From: Octadecabacter sp. B2R22 | GTDB lineage: Bacteria; Pseudomonadota; Alphaproteobacteria; Rhodobacterales; Rhodobacteraceae | Assembly: GCF_018861045.1 (NCBI RefSeq) | Contig: NZ_JAHKQJ010000007.1 | Coordinates: 1,147,511-1,211,510 of the forward strand | Direction of reading: 5' to 3' | Length of the DNA stretch: 64,000 nucleotides | Shown: piece by piece, positions 25,424-36,430 of the stretch | How positions within the stretch are numbered: the first letter of the stretch is position 1 | Layout of the letters: each line of letters begins with the position of its first letter | Made by a program: the position numbers and the translations under genes | The notes under the pieces: generated by a model | What the model saw: the letters and a program-made list of their open reading frames with translations, nothing else | Told to the model about the DNA's origin: nothing | The model's database searches: none

Positions 25424-26034
25424 TGCCCCTACACAATCGCGTTCAACCGGATGGACAGATCACGGACCACGCGTCACGGGGATTGTTCACAGGCAATCGC
25501 GGAATATTACACACCTCTGACAAGGTCATGGGCGATGCACTGTGGAAACACCGTGCTTGGATTTGTTGCACGCTTGATTGGCAAGGCCGCCGCCGTGACG
25601 TTATGACGGGCCGCAACTGGACCGAGTTGTTCTTTCTGGACGAAGCGGTCGCACTGGCTGCGGGGCATCGCCCATGCGCCTACTGCCGCCGGAAAAGCTA
25701 CAACGCGTTTAAAGATGCATGGGGTGGCACACCAAGTGCGCCACACATGGACGACGATTTGCACCGCGCACGCGCAGTCCATGGCGCGCGCCGCCTTCAA
25801 ACCCATACGGCCGATGCAGATAGCCTGCCTGCTGGAACATTTATCAAAACTGACCGCGTCCTCCTGTTAACCGGTGACGCCGCCCTACCCTACATGACAG
25901 ATGGATATGGCGCCCCCCAACCGCGTCCGTCTGGAATGGTCACACTGCTTACGGCGCCGCCAATGGTGGATGTTTTGCGCAACGGATATGTGCCAGTTCT
26001 CCACCCCTCTGCGCAAAGCCCTTTGTTTACTTGA
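25423..26034 (+). CDS. Conserved hypothetical protein with CxxC finger-like motif
   Basis: A 203-residue cytoplasmic protein of unknown function. GHRPCAYCRRKSYNAF (Cys 85 and 88), preceded by FFLDEAVALAA, resembles the metal-binding segment of Ada proteins (AGYRPCxRC), suggesting a Zn-binding or nucleic-acid-related role. ICCTLDWQGRRRDVM and the Leu/Pro-rich C-terminus are also distinctive. The start overlaps the upstream stop by one base, so it should be translated by re-initiation with the CPFCG protein. The helicase follows after 110 bases. Function is not inferred beyond this. Confidence 0.68.
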   Translation: MPLHNRVQPDGQITDHASRGLFTGNRGILHTSDKVMGDALWKHRAWICCTLDWQGRRRDVMTGRNWTELFFLDEAVALAAGHRPCAYCRRKSYNAFKDAWGGTPSAPHMDDDLHRARAVHGARRLQTHTADADSLPAGTFIKTDRVLLLTGDAALPYMTDGYGAPQPRPSGMVTLLTAPPMVDVLRNGYVPVLHPSAQSPLFT

Positions 26035-26144
26035 CCTTAAACAACTTCGGGCGTATCCCAACCGCACCCAAAGGGTGGCAATACGGCCAACCCAGCCGCG
26101 TGACGATTGCGGCATCTAGCTGCAAACTCCGCGAAAGGAAGAAA

Positions 26145-27674
26145 TTGACCAAATTCAGTGACTTAAATCTCGACAAGAAGGTCCTCAAGGCCGTCGAAGA
26201 AACCGGCTACGAAACGCCGACCCCTATTCAAGCCGGAGCGATTCCCCCTGCCCTCGAAGGCAAGGACGTTCTTGGCATCGCCCAAACAGGTACAGGTAAA
26301 ACCGCCAGCTTCACGCTGCCGATGATCTCCATGCTCAAGCGCGGCCGCGCACGGGCGCGTATGCCGCGTTCCTTGGTGCTGGCCCCGACCCGCGAGCTGG
26401 CCGCACAGGTTGCCGAAAACTTCGACGCCTATGCCAAACACACGAAACTGACGAAGGCCCTGTTGATTGGTGGCGTATCGTTCAAAGAACAAGACGCCCT
26501 GATCGATCGCGGTGTAGACGTTTTGATCGCAACTCCTGGCCGTCTTCTCGACCATTTCGAACGCGGTAAACTGATCCTGTCTGACGTTAAGATCATGGTG
26601 GTCGATGAGGCCGATCGTATGCTCGACATGGGGTTCATCCCTGATATCGAACGCATCTTCGGGCTGACGCCATTCACCCGCCAGACGCTGTTCTTCTCGG
26701 CGACGATGGCGCCAGAGATTGAGCGGATTACAAACACGTTCTTGTCCAACCCGGTCAAGATCGAAGTCGCCCGCGCGGCAACGACGTCTGAAAACATCAC
26801 ACAAGGTGTGGTGATGGCGAAGTCCACCAAATCGGCCGCTGATAAACAGCGCCTTTTGCGTGATCTGATCGAGTCCGAAGGCGAGGAGTGCCGCAACGGT
26901 ATCATCTTCTGTAACCGCAAGATCGATGTCGATGCCGTCGCTAAGTACTTGAAGAAAAATGGCTATAACGCCTCCCCTATTCACGGCGATCTGGATCAAT
27001 CACACCGCATGCGCACGCTGGATGGGTTCCGCGATGGATCTTTGCGATTCCTCGTAGCGTCTGACGTTGCGGCCCGCGGTTTGGACATTCCAAACGTATC
27101 GCACGTCTTTAACTATGACGTTCCAAGCCATGCCGAAGACTATGTGCACCGTATTGGACGTACTGGTCGCGCTGGCAAAAAAGGCACCGCGATCATGATC
27201 TGCGTGGCCCGCGACGAAAAGAACTTCGACGACATCGAACGCCTCGTTGAGATGGAAATCCCTCGCATTGACCTCAAAGGTGCTGCAAAGGCGGAGACCG
27301 CTAAAAAGGCGGAGGCGCCCAAGGACGCTCCTGCTGCTGCAACCGAAGAGGCTAAGTCAGAAGACAAGCCAAAGCGCACCCGTTCACGTGGTGGACGCGG
27401 ACGCAAACCTGCCGCCGACAAGGTCGAAACGTCCGAAGTGGTGAAGGAAGACGCGCCCAAAGCTGACGCTTCAACTGTCGAAGCACCCAAGGATGTCGCA
27501 CATGCCGAGGCCCCAAAGCCTGAGCAAGAACAGCCAAAGTCTGACAAACCAAAACGCACCCGTGGCGGCCGAGGACGTAGCCGCAACAATCAAGACCACG
27601 GTCCTGCGATCGTCGGCATGGGCGACGATGCCCCTGATTTCATTATGAAAAGCTTTGACGAGCGCCAGGGGTAA
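26145..27674 (+). CDS. rhlE: DEAD-box RNA helicase, RhlE type
   Basis: An ATP-dependent RNA helicase for ribosome assembly and RNA turnover. Motifs in order: Q-motif (GYETPTPIQAGAIP), I AQTGTGKT, Ia PTRELA, II VDEADRMLDMGF, III SAT, IV region IIFCNRK, V ARGLDIP, VI HRIGRTGRAG. The last 130 residues are disordered with KPKRTRSRGGRGRK-like basic boxes that probably bind RNA. I start at TTG 26145 (509 aa, MTKFSDLNLD) because AAAGGAAG precedes it closely; an ATG at 26031 adds 38 unconserved residues and overlaps the previous gene. Confidence 0.9.
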   Translation: MTKFSDLNLDKKVLKAVEETGYETPTPIQAGAIPPALEGKDVLGIAQTGTGKTASFTLPMISMLKRGRARARMPRSLVLAPTRELAAQVAENFDAYAKHTKLTKALLIGGVSFKEQDALIDRGVDVLIATPGRLLDHFERGKLILSDVKIMVVDEADRMLDMGFIPDIERIFGLTPFTRQTLFFSATMAPEIERITNTFLSNPVKIEVARAATTSENITQGVVMAKSTKSAADKQRLLRDLIESEGEECRNGIIFCNRKIDVDAVAKYLKKNGYNASPIHGDLDQSHRMRTLDGFRDGSLRFLVASDVAARGLDIPNVSHVFNYDVPSHAEDYVHRIGRTGRAGKKGTAIMICVARDEKNFDDIERLVEMEIPRIDLKGAAKAETAKKAEAPKDAPAAATEEAKSEDKPKRTRSRGGRGRKPAADKVETSEVVKEDAPKADASTVEAPKDVAHAEAPKPEQEQPKSDKPKRTRGGRGRSRNNQDHGPAIVGMGDDAPDFIMKSFDERQG

Positions 27675-27780
27675 CTAAGCCAAAAATTGTGGTTTTTGTC
27701 GCACCTTTACGGGTGCGCCCCCTATACACTTTCCTACGCAATCGCTTCATACCGAAACCGATCAGTTTAGGAGTTTGCAC

Positions 27781-28008
27781 ATGATACCCGCAAGATTTGC
27801 ACCGATCCTCTTTGGATTCATTTTGTCTGGATTGATGTCCGGCATCATTTCCGCGATCGCGACTTGGCGCGTTTTGGACACCGATATGACGTTCTTCGGT
27901 AACTGGATCGGCTCATGGGGGACCAGTTGGCTTGTTGCGTTTCCAACGGTCTTGGTCGTCGCCCCTATCGCGCGACGCCTGGTCGGTAAGTTGACGCGCC
28001 CCGCTTAG
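27781..28008 (+). CDS. DUF2798 small membrane protein
   Basis: A 75-residue protein with two hydrophobic helices (about residues 6-28 and 44-64) and the pattern RFAPILFGFILSGLMSG followed by WLVAFPTVLVVAPIARRLV, typical of DUF2798. Function is unknown. AGGAG lies 7 bases before ATG 27781. It stands alone, converging on rnj with 14 bases between the stops. A short GC hairpin (27700-27717) lies in its leader. Confidence 0.8.
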   Translation: MIPARFAPILFGFILSGLMSGIISAIATWRVLDTDMTFFGNWIGSWGTSWLVAFPTVLVVAPIARRLVGKLTRPA

Positions 28009-28022
28009 GGCGCGCCACTGAT

Positions 28023-29690
28023 TTAGCCAAGCCGTGAAATAATCACAGAAACTTCGGGCTTTTTGCCGATTTCAGCCTGAGACGTCTTGCGCGCGAGTGT
28101 GCGGAGTTCTTTCTCGAGCTTCGTGTCATCGGCGATTGTCTGAGGTTTGGCGCGGCCCATGAACTGGCTGAGGTCTTCCTCCAGCACATCAACCAATGGC
28201 GCGTTGTTGCGGCCCGTTTCTGGCAGCCCCATCACTTCGCACCACGGATCGCCCAACGGATCACCATCCTCATCAATGATAAGCGTCACAATCACATGGC
28301 CGTTCAGGGCCATGCGGATACGGTCCCGCACCACTCCGTCAAACTGGCCTACTTTCACAGTGCCGTCCAAATAGGTGCGGCCCGTTTCGATGTATTCCGC
28401 GACCTTCGGCTGGTTGCCAGACAGATCAATCATCATGCCATTCACCGCAAGAACGCTTTGAACACCGGCTTCTTCCGCAATCTTCGCGTGTTCACGGAGG
28501 TGGCGGTGTTCGCCGTGCATCGGGATAACCGTCTGTGGTTTAACCAGATCACGCATGACGTCCAAATCAGGACGGTTGGCGTGCCCAGACACGTGGTAAA
28601 GGCCACTTCGGTCGTCCACGACATCCACACCGAGCTCACTGAATTGGTTGATGATGTAGATCACTCCCTTTTCATTGCCGGGAATAGTCTTGGATGAGAA
28701 CAAGAACGTATCGCCCTCTTTCATCGTGATGCCCATATACTTGCCCCGCGCCAATTGCGCAGATGCGGCACGGCGTTCGCCCTGTGACCCCGTTACCAGC
28801 AGCAGTACGTTTTCGCGTGGCATGCTGGAGACGTCTTCGGCGCTGATGACAGGTGGGAAGTCTTCCAAGATGCCCACGTCTGTCGCGGCTTCGACCATGC
28901 GGCGCATGGAGCGGCCCAACAGGCAGACAGACCGCCCTGCCCGCTGTGCGGCCAGCGCAATCGTGCGCACGCGGCTGACGTTGGATGCAAAGGTCGTTGC
29001 TGCGACCATGCCCTTGGCATCTTTGAGGAAGTTTTCGATCTCTGGGCCGACCGTGGATTCGCTACGGCCTTCTTCTGTGGAGAACACGTTGGTCGAATCG
29101 ATGACCATCGCCTTCACCCCGTCCTTGCCAAGCGAGGCCCAGAGGTCGTGATCAAACGGTTCACCAATGCCCGGTTCGACATCAATCTTGAAATCACCCG
29201 TGTGGATGATGCGCCCGCCCTTGGTATCAATCACCAAGCCGCTGCTTTCTGGGATCGAGTGGCTGATCGGCACGAAGCCAACTTCGAACGGGCCCTTCTT
29301 TACGGTCTCAGGCCATTTGCCGACCGTGGTGACCGATTTTTCGGAATAGCCATGCTCGGTCATTTTGCGCCGCGCGATGTTGGCCGTAAACGCACGGGCG
29401 TAAATTGGCGCGCCGAGACGTTCATAAAGATGGCCGACCGCGCCGACGTGGTCTTCGTGGGCGTGCGTGATAAAGATCGCTTCAATCTGGTTTTTGCGTT
29501 CTTCCAACCATGCGATATCCGCAAAGATCAGATCCACGCCAGGGGTGCTGTCCATGTCTGGAAACGCCACGCCCAAGTCGACCACGATCAGCCGCTCTGC
29601 GCCTTCTGGCCCGTAGCCATAGACGTAACAATTCATACCGATCTCGCCCGCTCCGCCGAGGGGGAGATACATCAATCTAGCTTTAGTCAT
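28023..29690 (-). CDS. rnj: Ribonuclease J
   Basis: RNase J is a metallo-beta-lactamase-fold endonuclease and 5' exonuclease for rRNA processing and mRNA decay. The 555-residue protein begins with LPLGGAGEIGMN, has the metal site THAHEDHVG (His 76, His 78, Asp 80, His 81), a beta-CASP domain with VSGHANRPDL, and the C-terminal domain. Its ATG lies one base after the coaX stop, so it ends the long minus-strand transcript that starts in the nuo genes. Confidence 0.95.
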   Translation of the reverse strand: MTKARLMYLPLGGAGEIGMNCYVYGYGPEGAERLIVVDLGVAFPDMDSTPGVDLIFADIAWLEERKNQIEAIFITHAHEDHVGAVGHLYERLGAPIYARAFTANIARRKMTEHGYSEKSVTTVGKWPETVKKGPFEVGFVPISHSIPESSGLVIDTKGGRIIHTGDFKIDVEPGIGEPFDHDLWASLGKDGVKAMVIDSTNVFSTEEGRSESTVGPEIENFLKDAKGMVAATTFASNVSRVRTIALAAQRAGRSVCLLGRSMRRMVEAATDVGILEDFPPVISAEDVSSMPRENVLLLVTGSQGERRAASAQLARGKYMGITMKEGDTFLFSSKTIPGNEKGVIYIINQFSELGVDVVDDRSGLYHVSGHANRPDLDVMRDLVKPQTVIPMHGEHRHLREHAKIAEEAGVQSVLAVNGMMIDLSGNQPKVAEYIETGRTYLDGTVKVGQFDGVVRDRIRMALNGHVIVTLIIDEDGDPLGDPWCEVMGLPETGRNNAPLVDVLEEDLSQFMGRAKPQTIADDTKLEKELRTLARKTSQAEIGKKPEVSVIISRLG

Positions 29691-29691
29691 T

Positions 29692-30468
29692 TTAGTTATT
29701 TTGGTCCTTATTGAACCTGTGGATCACGGTCAGCCCGTGCATCGTCAGGTCATCTTCAATTGTATCAAAAAGGGCGTAACCACTTGAAAACAATGGTGCG
29801 AGCCCTCCAGTTCCTACGACAGTCATGGGGCGGTCGTACTCACCCTTAATTCTCTCACTGACGCCATTGATAAGGCCGACATAGCCCCAAAAAACGCCCG
29901 ATTGCATACAGTCCACGGTGTTCGTACCGATAACGGACTGTGGTTTGGTAATATCTACATGCGGCAAGGCTGCCGCCGCTTGGTGCAAGGCCTCAAGGCT
30001 GAGGTTCACACCGGGTGCGATGACGCCACCTACATAGGCTCCATCTTCTGCGACCACATCAAATGTTGTCGCGGTGCCAAAATCGACAACGATCAAATCA
30101 CCGCCATGGCGATCAAACGCCCCAGCAGTATTCACCAGTCGGTCTGGACCGACGGCCGTCCCTTCGTCCACACGTGGTGGCACAGGCAGCAAGCAATCCG
30201 GTTTGGCGACCACATAGGGCCGCGTGTCAAAGTAGCGATCCGCCATGACCCGCAGGTTAAACACAACACGCGGAACGGTTGATGAGATGATCACCTCGGT
30301 CACATCCGCATCAATCTTGTGATGGGCCAAAAGCGTGCTCCACCAAACGAAATACTGATCCGCTGTGCGCTGCCACTCTGTCGCGGTTCGGAATGTGCAC
30401 AGGAACTCATCCCCGTCCCAAAGGGCGAAGACAGTGTTCGTGTTGCCTGTGTCGATGCAAAGAAGCAT
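29692..30468 (-). CDS. coaX: Type III pantothenate kinase
   Basis: Phosphorylates pantothenate in the first step of CoA synthesis; the type III enzyme is not feedback inhibited by CoA. The 258-residue protein shows the ASKHA-fold phosphate loop CIDTGNTNTVFALWDG at the N-terminus, PYVVAKPDCLLPVP, VDFGTATTFDVV and GGVIAPG. Spacing is 9 bases to birA upstream and 1 base to rnj downstream. birA and coaX both serve cofactor metabolism, and their position after nuoN is recurrent in this family of bacteria. Confidence 0.94.
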   Translation of the reverse strand: MLLCIDTGNTNTVFALWDGDEFLCTFRTATEWQRTADQYFVWWSTLLAHHKIDADVTEVIISSTVPRVVFNLRVMADRYFDTRPYVVAKPDCLLPVPPRVDEGTAVGPDRLVNTAGAFDRHGGDLIVVDFGTATTFDVVAEDGAYVGGVIAPGVNLSLEALHQAAAALPHVDITKPQSVIGTNTVDCMQSGVFWGYVGLINGVSERIKGEYDRPMTVVGTGGLAPLFSSGYALFDTIEDDLTMHGLTVIHRFNKDQNN

Positions 30469-30477
30469 GCAAGTTCC

Positions 30478-31227
30478 TTAGAAGAAGACGTCCGCCGCCG
30501 CAATCGCTCGTGGGCCTTTGGCGGTGTTCAACACCAGATAACCGTTTTCGTCGATTGTTTCAAAGCGTCCTGTCACGGCTTCGGCGGGGAGCCGCGCTGT
30601 GATCGTTTCCCCCAAGCGCGCTGCTTTCGCAAGCCACGCGGTTCGGATCGGGGCAAACCCATAAGTGGTGAGCTGTTCATCATAGTGGGCAAACGCCGTC
30701 GCAAGGTGGTGCAAAAAAACGGTCGGGGACACATCAGCACCGCTTTCGGACTTCACGTTCACTGGATAGACCGCGCCTTTTTCGACCTGATCCATTTCGG
30801 GTGACGCGATCAGGTTCACGCCGATCCCAACAGCGACACCCCACATCTGGCCATTCACTTGCAGGCTTTCAAGAAGGATCCCCGCAACCTTGCCGCTATT
30901 AAGCAAGACATCGTTTGGCCATTTCAGTGCAAGGGTCGGCCCCTCGCCCATCACGGCACGCAACGCATCATGCAATGCGAGTGCCGCAACAAAGCTGCGC
31001 AAAGACGCCGCATTTGGATCAGTGCAAGGCAGGGCCAGCGTTCCGTAAAAGTTACCGACTGGCGCAACCCACGGACGGCCACGACGACCGCGGCTGGCAG
31101 TTTGCTCTGTGGCGGTAAACCATGTGGGAGATGGGAAATGGCCCGCTTGCTCGCGGGCCACATCCAAGGTCGACGTCACTTCATCGAAATGAATGTGACC
31201 AAAGCCCGATGGTAGATCAGTTGACAA
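30478..31227 (-). CDS. birA: Biotin--[acetyl-CoA-carboxylase] ligase (no repressor domain)
   Basis: Activates biotin and attaches it to carboxylase carrier domains. The catalytic core is complete: [11 protein letters not shown], the adenylate loop GRRGRPW (residues 47-53 in this start), LKWPNDVLL with the catalytic Lys, and GIGVNL. The N-terminal HTH of E. coli BirA is missing, so it should not act as a repressor. No good ATG exists; I take TTG 31227 (249 aa), which overlaps the nuoN end by 11 bases. No clear ribosome binding site supports it, so the start is uncertain. Confidence 0.88.
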   Translation of the reverse strand: MSTDLPSGFGHIHFDEVTSTLDVAREQAGHFPSPTWFTATEQTASRGRRGRPWVAPVGNFYGTLALPCTDPNAASLRSFVAALALHDALRAVMGEGPTLALKWPNDVLLNSGKVAGILLESLQVNGQMWGVAVGIGVNLIASPEMDQVEKGAVYPVNVKSESGADVSPTVFLHHLATAFAHYDEQLTTYGFAPIRTAWLAKAARLGETITARLPAEAVTGRFETIDENGYLVLNTAKGPRAIAAADVFF

Positions 31228-32656
31228 GAGCGAGTGACGCAGCTTCGGCCAAAGGTTCAATCCCGAAGAGGTTGATAACACCCAAGACCATGATCGCAGC
31301 GGAGGCCATCAAGAAGCCCCACAAAACAGGCGATTTATTCGCGTCCAATGCGTCATCCTTATCGGAGCCGAAGTACATGTAGAACACGATGCGCAGGTAG
31401 TAGAACGCTGAAATCACAGAAGCGATCACACCAGCAACGGCCAACCAAGCAAGGCCAGCGTCATAAGCCGCTTGCAACACATAGAACTTACCAAAGAAGC
31501 CCAGCATTGGCGGCACGCCTGCCATTGAGAACAACAAGACCAACATCGCCAGCGCCTTAAGCGGCTCACGTTTAGAATACATGTTAAGCGATCCGATATC
31601 TGTCACAGGACGACCGTCTTTTTCCATGCTGAGGATAAACGCGAAGGTACCGACGTTCATCGCGACATAGATGCCGAGGTAAACCAACATCGCCTGCACA
31701 CCGAACGCCGTACCAGACGCGAGGCCCATCAGCGCAAAGCCCATGTGAGAGATCGACGAATAGGCCATCAAACGTTTGATGTCAGTTTGGCCAATCGCAG
31801 CAATCCCGCCAAGGAACATGGAAATCACGGCAAGGAAGGCAACGATCTGCTGCCAGTCTGCGATGGAATTGCCAAAGGCGTCGTGCATGACCCGTGCAAA
31901 CAGCGCCATGGCTGCGATTTTTGGTGCTGTCGCGAAGAACGCGGTTACCGGTGTTGGGGAGCCCTCATAGACGTCTGGTGTCCACATGTGGAACGGCGCT
32001 GCGGAAACCTTGAACGCGAAACCCGCGCTTAGGAACACAAGGCCAAACAGAAGGCCCAGCGATACGCCGCCCTCTGTTGCTTCGATGATACCAGCAAAGG
32101 ACGTAGTGCCAGCAAAGCCGTATGTTAGCGATGCGCCGTACAGCAGCAGACCCGACGACAAAGCGCCCAGCACGAAGTATTTCAGACCCGCTTCCGTGGA
32201 TTTCACAGAGTCACGACGCAAGGATGCAACGACATAAAGCGCCAGCGATTGAAGCTCGAGGCCCATGTAAAGCGACATCAAGTCGCCTGCAGACACCATC
32301 ACCATCATACCAACAACCGCCAAAGCGATCAGCAGTGGGTATTCAAAGCGCAACAGCTCGCGCTTTTGCATGTAGTCTTGGCTCATCACCAGTACCGCGG
32401 CAGCAGCCAGCAAGATGGCGACCTTGGTGAAACGGCTAAAAGCGTCGTCGACAAACATACCAGAGAAGGCCGTCGTTGTGCCCTCGCCTGTGGTGCCGAT
32501 CCAGAAGGCCAATGCGACAAACAACCCAGAGGTCAGCCAGACAAGCAGCGCGGCGCTTTTATCTTTTACAGTATAAACCGCACCCAGAAGTGCCCCCATC
32601 GCGAAGAGCGACAGAATGATTTCCGGCAGGATGGTGTTCAGGTCTTGGGACAACAT
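31217..32656 (-). CDS. nuoN: NADH-quinone oxidoreductase subunit N
   Basis: One of three antiporter-like proton-pumping subunits of complex I, in the membrane arm. The 479-residue protein is hydrophobic throughout (about 13-14 helices). [16 protein letters not shown] contains the conserved glutamate region, [16 protein letters not shown] is a core helix, and the [17 protein letters not shown] and [14 protein letters not shown] motifs mark the antiporter fold and its lysines. It follows nuoM by 12 bases and overlaps birA. Confidence 0.96.
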   Translation of the reverse strand: MLSQDLNTILPEIILSLFAMGALLGAVYTVKDKSAALLVWLTSGLFVALAFWIGTTGEGTTTAFSGMFVDDAFSRFTKVAILLAAAAVLVMSQDYMQKRELLRFEYPLLIALAVVGMMVMVSAGDLMSLYMGLELQSLALYVVASLRRDSVKSTEAGLKYFVLGALSSGLLLYGASLTYGFAGTTSFAGIIEATEGGVSLGLLFGLVFLSAGFAFKVSAAPFHMWTPDVYEGSPTPVTAFFATAPKIAAMALFARVMHDAFGNSIADWQQIVAFLAVISMFLGGIAAIGQTDIKRLMAYSSISHMGFALMGLASGTAFGVQAMLVYLGIYVAMNVGTFAFILSMEKDGRPVTDIGSLNMYSKREPLKALAMLVLLFSMAGVPPMLGFFGKFYVLQAAYDAGLAWLAVAGVIASVISAFYYLRIVFYMYFGSDKDDALDANKSPVLWGFLMASAAIMVLGVINLFGIEPLAEAASLALVN

Positions 32657-32668
32657 CAGATCGGTTCC

Positions 32669-34213
32669 TTAATGCGAGGCCACAGCGGCAGCAGTCGGCG
32701 TGAATGCCGCCTGCGCAGTTTCAACATGATCGACCAAAGCGGCGACCGAGGGCCCGATAATATCAGTGACAAGGCTGGGGTAGACGCCCAACAGCAAAGT
32801 CATGATCACCAGCGGCGCAAAGATTGCACGTTCGCGGGTTGTCATGTCGGTAATGGATTTCAGGCTTTCTTTGATCAGATCGCCCATAACAACGCGGCGG
32901 TAAAGCCAAAGCGCATAAGCGGCGGAGAAGATAACGCCCGTCGTCGCCACAGCAGCAACCCAAGTGTTCACTTGGAAGACCGCCATCAGCGTCAGGAATT
33001 CGCCAACAAAACCAGATGTTCCTGGAAGGCCGACGTTTGCCATCGTGAAGAACATAAAGATCAGCGCATAGGCCGGCATGCGATTCACTAGGCCACCGTA
33101 AGCGTCAATTTCACGTGTGTGCATACGGTCGTAGATCACACCAACACACAAGAACAACGCACCAGAGATAAAGCCGTGTGACAGCATCTGGAAGATCGCG
33201 CCATCAAGGCCCTGCTGGTTGAACGTAAAGATACCCATGGTCACGAAACCCATGTGGGCGACGGATGAATAGGCGATCAGCTTTTTCATGTCCTCTTGGA
33301 CCAGCGCCACAAGCGAGGTGTAGACGATCGCAATTGCAGACATCCACAACACCAGTGACCCCATAACCTCGGACCCGATCGGGAACATTGGCAAAGAGAA
33401 ACGCAAGAAGCCGTAGCCGCCCATTTTCAGCAGGATCGCCGCCAGAACAACGGAACCCGCAGTTGGGGCCTGAACGTGGGCGTCTGGCAACCATGTGTGC
33501 ACAGGCCACATCGGCATTTTCACCGCAAAGGACGCAAAGAACGCCAGCCATAGCAACGTCTGCATGCCGCCGATGATCTGAATGCCGAGGATGCTAAACG
33601 TGTCAGTTCCGAACGGGAACTGCATCAGTGTCGGAATATCTGTCGTGCCAGCCGCTGAATACATTGCAACCATAGCAACCAACATCAGCACCGAACCAAG
33701 GAAGGTATAAAGGAAGAACTTGAACGACGCGTAGATGCGTTCTTTGCCGCCCCAGATCCCGATAATCAGGAACATCGGGATCAGACCTGCTTCGAAGAAG
33801 AGGTAGAACAGCACCAGATCCAGCGCCATGAATACACCAAGCATCAGTGTTTCAAGCAGCAAGAAGGCAATCATGTATTCTTTGACGCGTGTGTTCACTG
33901 TCCAGCAGGACGCAATCACAATCGGCATAAGGAACGTTGTGAGCATGACAAACAGGATCGAAATCCCGTCGACACCCATCTTGTAGTTCAGACCCATGAT
34001 CCATGAGCGGTCTTCGACGAACTGGAAACCAGTGTCATCAGCATCAAAACCGATCAGAATGAACAGGGACACGATGAATGTCATCGCCGTCGCTGCCATC
34101 GCCAGCCACTTTGCATTGCGCTGTGCCGCCTCGTCATCACCGCGCAGGAACAAGGCCAGAATAGCAGCTGCAATAGCAGGGATGAAGGTGGTGATAGAAA
34201 GAAGGTTGCTCAT
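32669..34213 (-). CDS. nuoM: NADH-quinone oxidoreductase subunit M
   Basis: Second antiporter-like subunit, 514 residues and about 14 helices. [20 protein letters not shown] carries the key membrane glutamate, [22 protein letters not shown] is the broken-helix signature, and [18 protein letters not shown] supplies the conserved lysine. The ATG shares a base with the nuoL stop (TAATG at 34213), implying translational coupling. The length is normal and no motif is missing. Confidence 0.96.
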   Translation of the reverse strand: MSNLLSITTFIPAIAAAILALFLRGDDEAAQRNAKWLAMAATAMTFIVSLFILIGFDADDTGFQFVEDRSWIMGLNYKMGVDGISILFVMLTTFLMPIVIASCWTVNTRVKEYMIAFLLLETLMLGVFMALDLVLFYLFFEAGLIPMFLIIGIWGGKERIYASFKFFLYTFLGSVLMLVAMVAMYSAAGTTDIPTLMQFPFGTDTFSILGIQIIGGMQTLLWLAFFASFAVKMPMWPVHTWLPDAHVQAPTAGSVVLAAILLKMGGYGFLRFSLPMFPIGSEVMGSLVLWMSAIAIVYTSLVALVQEDMKKLIAYSSVAHMGFVTMGIFTFNQQGLDGAIFQMLSHGFISGALFLCVGVIYDRMHTREIDAYGGLVNRMPAYALIFMFFTMANVGLPGTSGFVGEFLTLMAVFQVNTWVAAVATTGVIFSAAYALWLYRRVVMGDLIKESLKSITDMTTRERAIFAPLVIMTLLLGVYPSLVTDIIGPSVAALVDHVETAQAAFTPTAAAVASH

Positions 34214-36426
34214 TATTCGTACCCTCCGGTGATCGTGAAGTAGGTCAGGATCACCACGATCCCGATCACCATCGCAAATGCATAGGTGAAGACATAACCA
34301 GACTGCGCGCGCCCAGCGAGACGGGTCAGCATCGGGATAAGACCCATTGCAACACCGTTAATCGTGCCATCGATGACATTGCCATCGCCGCGCTTCCACA
34401 AGAATTTACCAAGCTTCATCGCGGGCTTCACGAAGATCGCATCGTAAAGCTCATCAAAGTACCACTTGTTGAGCAGGAAGTTGTAAAGCGGAGCCTGCTG
34501 TTCGGCCAGTTTGCGCGGCAGTTCAGGCTTACGAATATAGAAGATGTAGGCAGTCACGAAGCCAAGAAGCATCGCAAAGAACGGCGCGAGTTTGACCCAA
34601 ACAGGAACAAGGTGCGCATCATCCAATGTGGTGTTGTCGTGAGCGACATAAATTGCGCCCTCACCCGGTTCACCATCGAATGCGTAATGCGTTTCGCCAT
34701 GGTCATCCTCGGCGGCATCATAACCGTTGGCCTCATCATTGTGAGACGCATCGCCGTGGTTTTCAGCCTCTTCGTCGTGGTGCTCTTCGACGGTTGCAGC
34801 ATGATCGTCATCCGCGTGCGTGTCATCCGTATGACCGTCCATCGCGTGATCGTCACCATGGCCCTGCTCCGCGTAAGCAACGCCAAAGTACTGGCCCACA
34901 TATTTCGCGTTTCCGAAGAATGGCTTGTAGAAAACCATACCCGCAAAGATCGCGCCAACAGCAAGGATCGCCAGCGGAGCCAGCATAACTTTGGGGCTTT
35001 CGTGCGCGTGTTCATGAGTGTGCTTGTCGCCGCGTGGCTTGCCGTAGAACGTCAAGAACATCAAGCGCCAGCTGTAGAAGCTTGTGAATAGTGCCGCGAC
35101 AACCAGCATCCAGAAGGCGTAGCCACCCATCGTGCCCGCATAGGCGCTCTCGATGATCGCATCTTTGGATACAAAACCCGCAAAACCAACTGGGAAACCA
35201 AGGTAGAGCAATGGAATGCCAACACCGGTGATCGCCAATGTGCCGATCATCATGGCCCAGAACGTATACGGCAGCTTGTCTTTCAGACCGCCATAGTTCC
35301 GCATGTCTTGTTCGTGGTGCATCCCGTGGATCACAGAACCAGCCCCAAGGAACAACATCGCCTTAAAGAAAGCGTGTGTCAGCAGGTGGAACATCGCAAC
35401 CGAATAGACACCAAGGCCAGCTGCCACGAACATGTAACCCAGCTGGGAACATGTGGAATAAGCAATGACACGTTTGATGTCATTCTGCACAAGGCCAACA
35501 GTCGCGGCAAAAAAGGCAGTCGTTGCGCCAAGGAATACGATGAAACCTGTCGCGGATGGTGCAAATTCCATGATCGGCGACATGCGACAGACCAAGAACA
35601 CACCAGCTGTAACCATTGTAGCGGCGTGGATCAGGGCGGACACAGGTGTCGGACCTTCCATCGCGTCAGGCAACCAAGTGTGTAGGAACAGCTGCGCCGA
35701 TTTACCCATGGCACCGATGAACAACAGCAGCGCGATAACTTCGGCGGCGTTCCAATCGCGCCACAAGAAGTGCAACGTGGTTTCGGAAATTGTGTGGGCT
35801 TCGGCAAAGATCACATCAAAGTTGATGGAACCAGTCACATAGAAGATCGCAAAGATACCCAGCGCAAACCCGAAGTCACCAACTCGGTTAACAACAAAGG
35901 CTTTGATCGCTGCGGCGTTCGCAGAGGGTTTCTTATAGTAGAAACCGATCAACAGATAGGACGCAACGCCAACGCCTTCCCAACCAAAGAACATCTGAAC
36001 AAGGTTGCCAGAGGTCACGAGCATCAGCATCGCGAAGGTAAAGAAGCTCAGGTAGGCAAAGAAACGCGCTTTGTAAGGCGTGTCAGGGAACTGTTCGTCA
36101 TGGGCCATATAGCCGAATGAATACAGGTGAACCAAGGCCGACACGGTATTGATAACAACCAACATAATCGCAGTCAGGCGATCCATCCGAATACCCCAAG
36201 AGGTGTCCAATGTGCCGGACTGGATCCACGTCATGATCTCGACCCAGTAATAGCCGTTTTCATGGGCGGACGCATCGAACGTCAGCATGATGACCCAAGA
36301 CAGGATCGCCGCGAGGAACAGCAGGCCAGTGGTTAGCCACTGTGCCGCAGCCTCGCCCATAATTTTCCAGCCAAAACCGCCAATGATGGCGCCGACCAAT
36401 GGGGCAAAAAGAATAATCAGTTCCAT
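34213..36426 (-). CDS. nuoL: NADH-quinone oxidoreductase subunit L with acidic His-rich insert
   Basis: Distal antiporter-like subunit with the long lateral helix that clamps the membrane arm. The 737-residue protein is about 120 residues longer than E. coli NuoL. The core motifs are intact ([55 protein letters not shown]). The extra length includes a hydrophilic block at about residues 517-605, very rich in His, Asp and Glu ([20 protein letters not shown]). It lies before the final helices, probably as a soluble loop able to bind metal. nuoK lies 5 bases upstream. Confidence 0.95.
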   Translation of the reverse strand: MELIILFAPLVGAIIGGFGWKIMGEAAAQWLTTGLLFLAAILSWVIMLTFDASAHENGYYWVEIMTWIQSGTLDTSWGIRMDRLTAIMLVVINTVSALVHLYSFGYMAHDEQFPDTPYKARFFAYLSFFTFAMLMLVTSGNLVQMFFGWEGVGVASYLLIGFYYKKPSANAAAIKAFVVNRVGDFGFALGIFAIFYVTGSINFDVIFAEAHTISETTLHFLWRDWNAAEVIALLLFIGAMGKSAQLFLHTWLPDAMEGPTPVSALIHAATMVTAGVFLVCRMSPIMEFAPSATGFIVFLGATTAFFAATVGLVQNDIKRVIAYSTCSQLGYMFVAAGLGVYSVAMFHLLTHAFFKAMLFLGAGSVIHGMHHEQDMRNYGGLKDKLPYTFWAMMIGTLAITGVGIPLLYLGFPVGFAGFVSKDAIIESAYAGTMGGYAFWMLVVAALFTSFYSWRLMFLTFYGKPRGDKHTHEHAHESPKVMLAPLAILAVGAIFAGMVFYKPFFGNAKYVGQYFGVAYAEQGHGDDHAMDGHTDDTHADDDHAATVEEHHDEEAENHGDASHNDEANGYDAAEDDHGETHYAFDGEPGEGAIYVAHDNTTLDDAHLVPVWVKLAPFFAMLLGFVTAYIFYIRKPELPRKLAEQQAPLYNFLLNKWYFDELYDAIFVKPAMKLGKFLWKRGDGNVIDGTINGVAMGLIPMLTRLAGRAQSGYVFTYAFAMVIGIVVILTYFTITGGYE

Positions 36427-36430
36427 GGTC

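Noticed and set aside
27700-27717. Hairpin CGCACC/GGTGCG after the helicase gene as a terminator.
   Set aside because: The stem is only 6 bp and no T run follows it; T-rich sequence lies before it. It is too weak to call a terminator.
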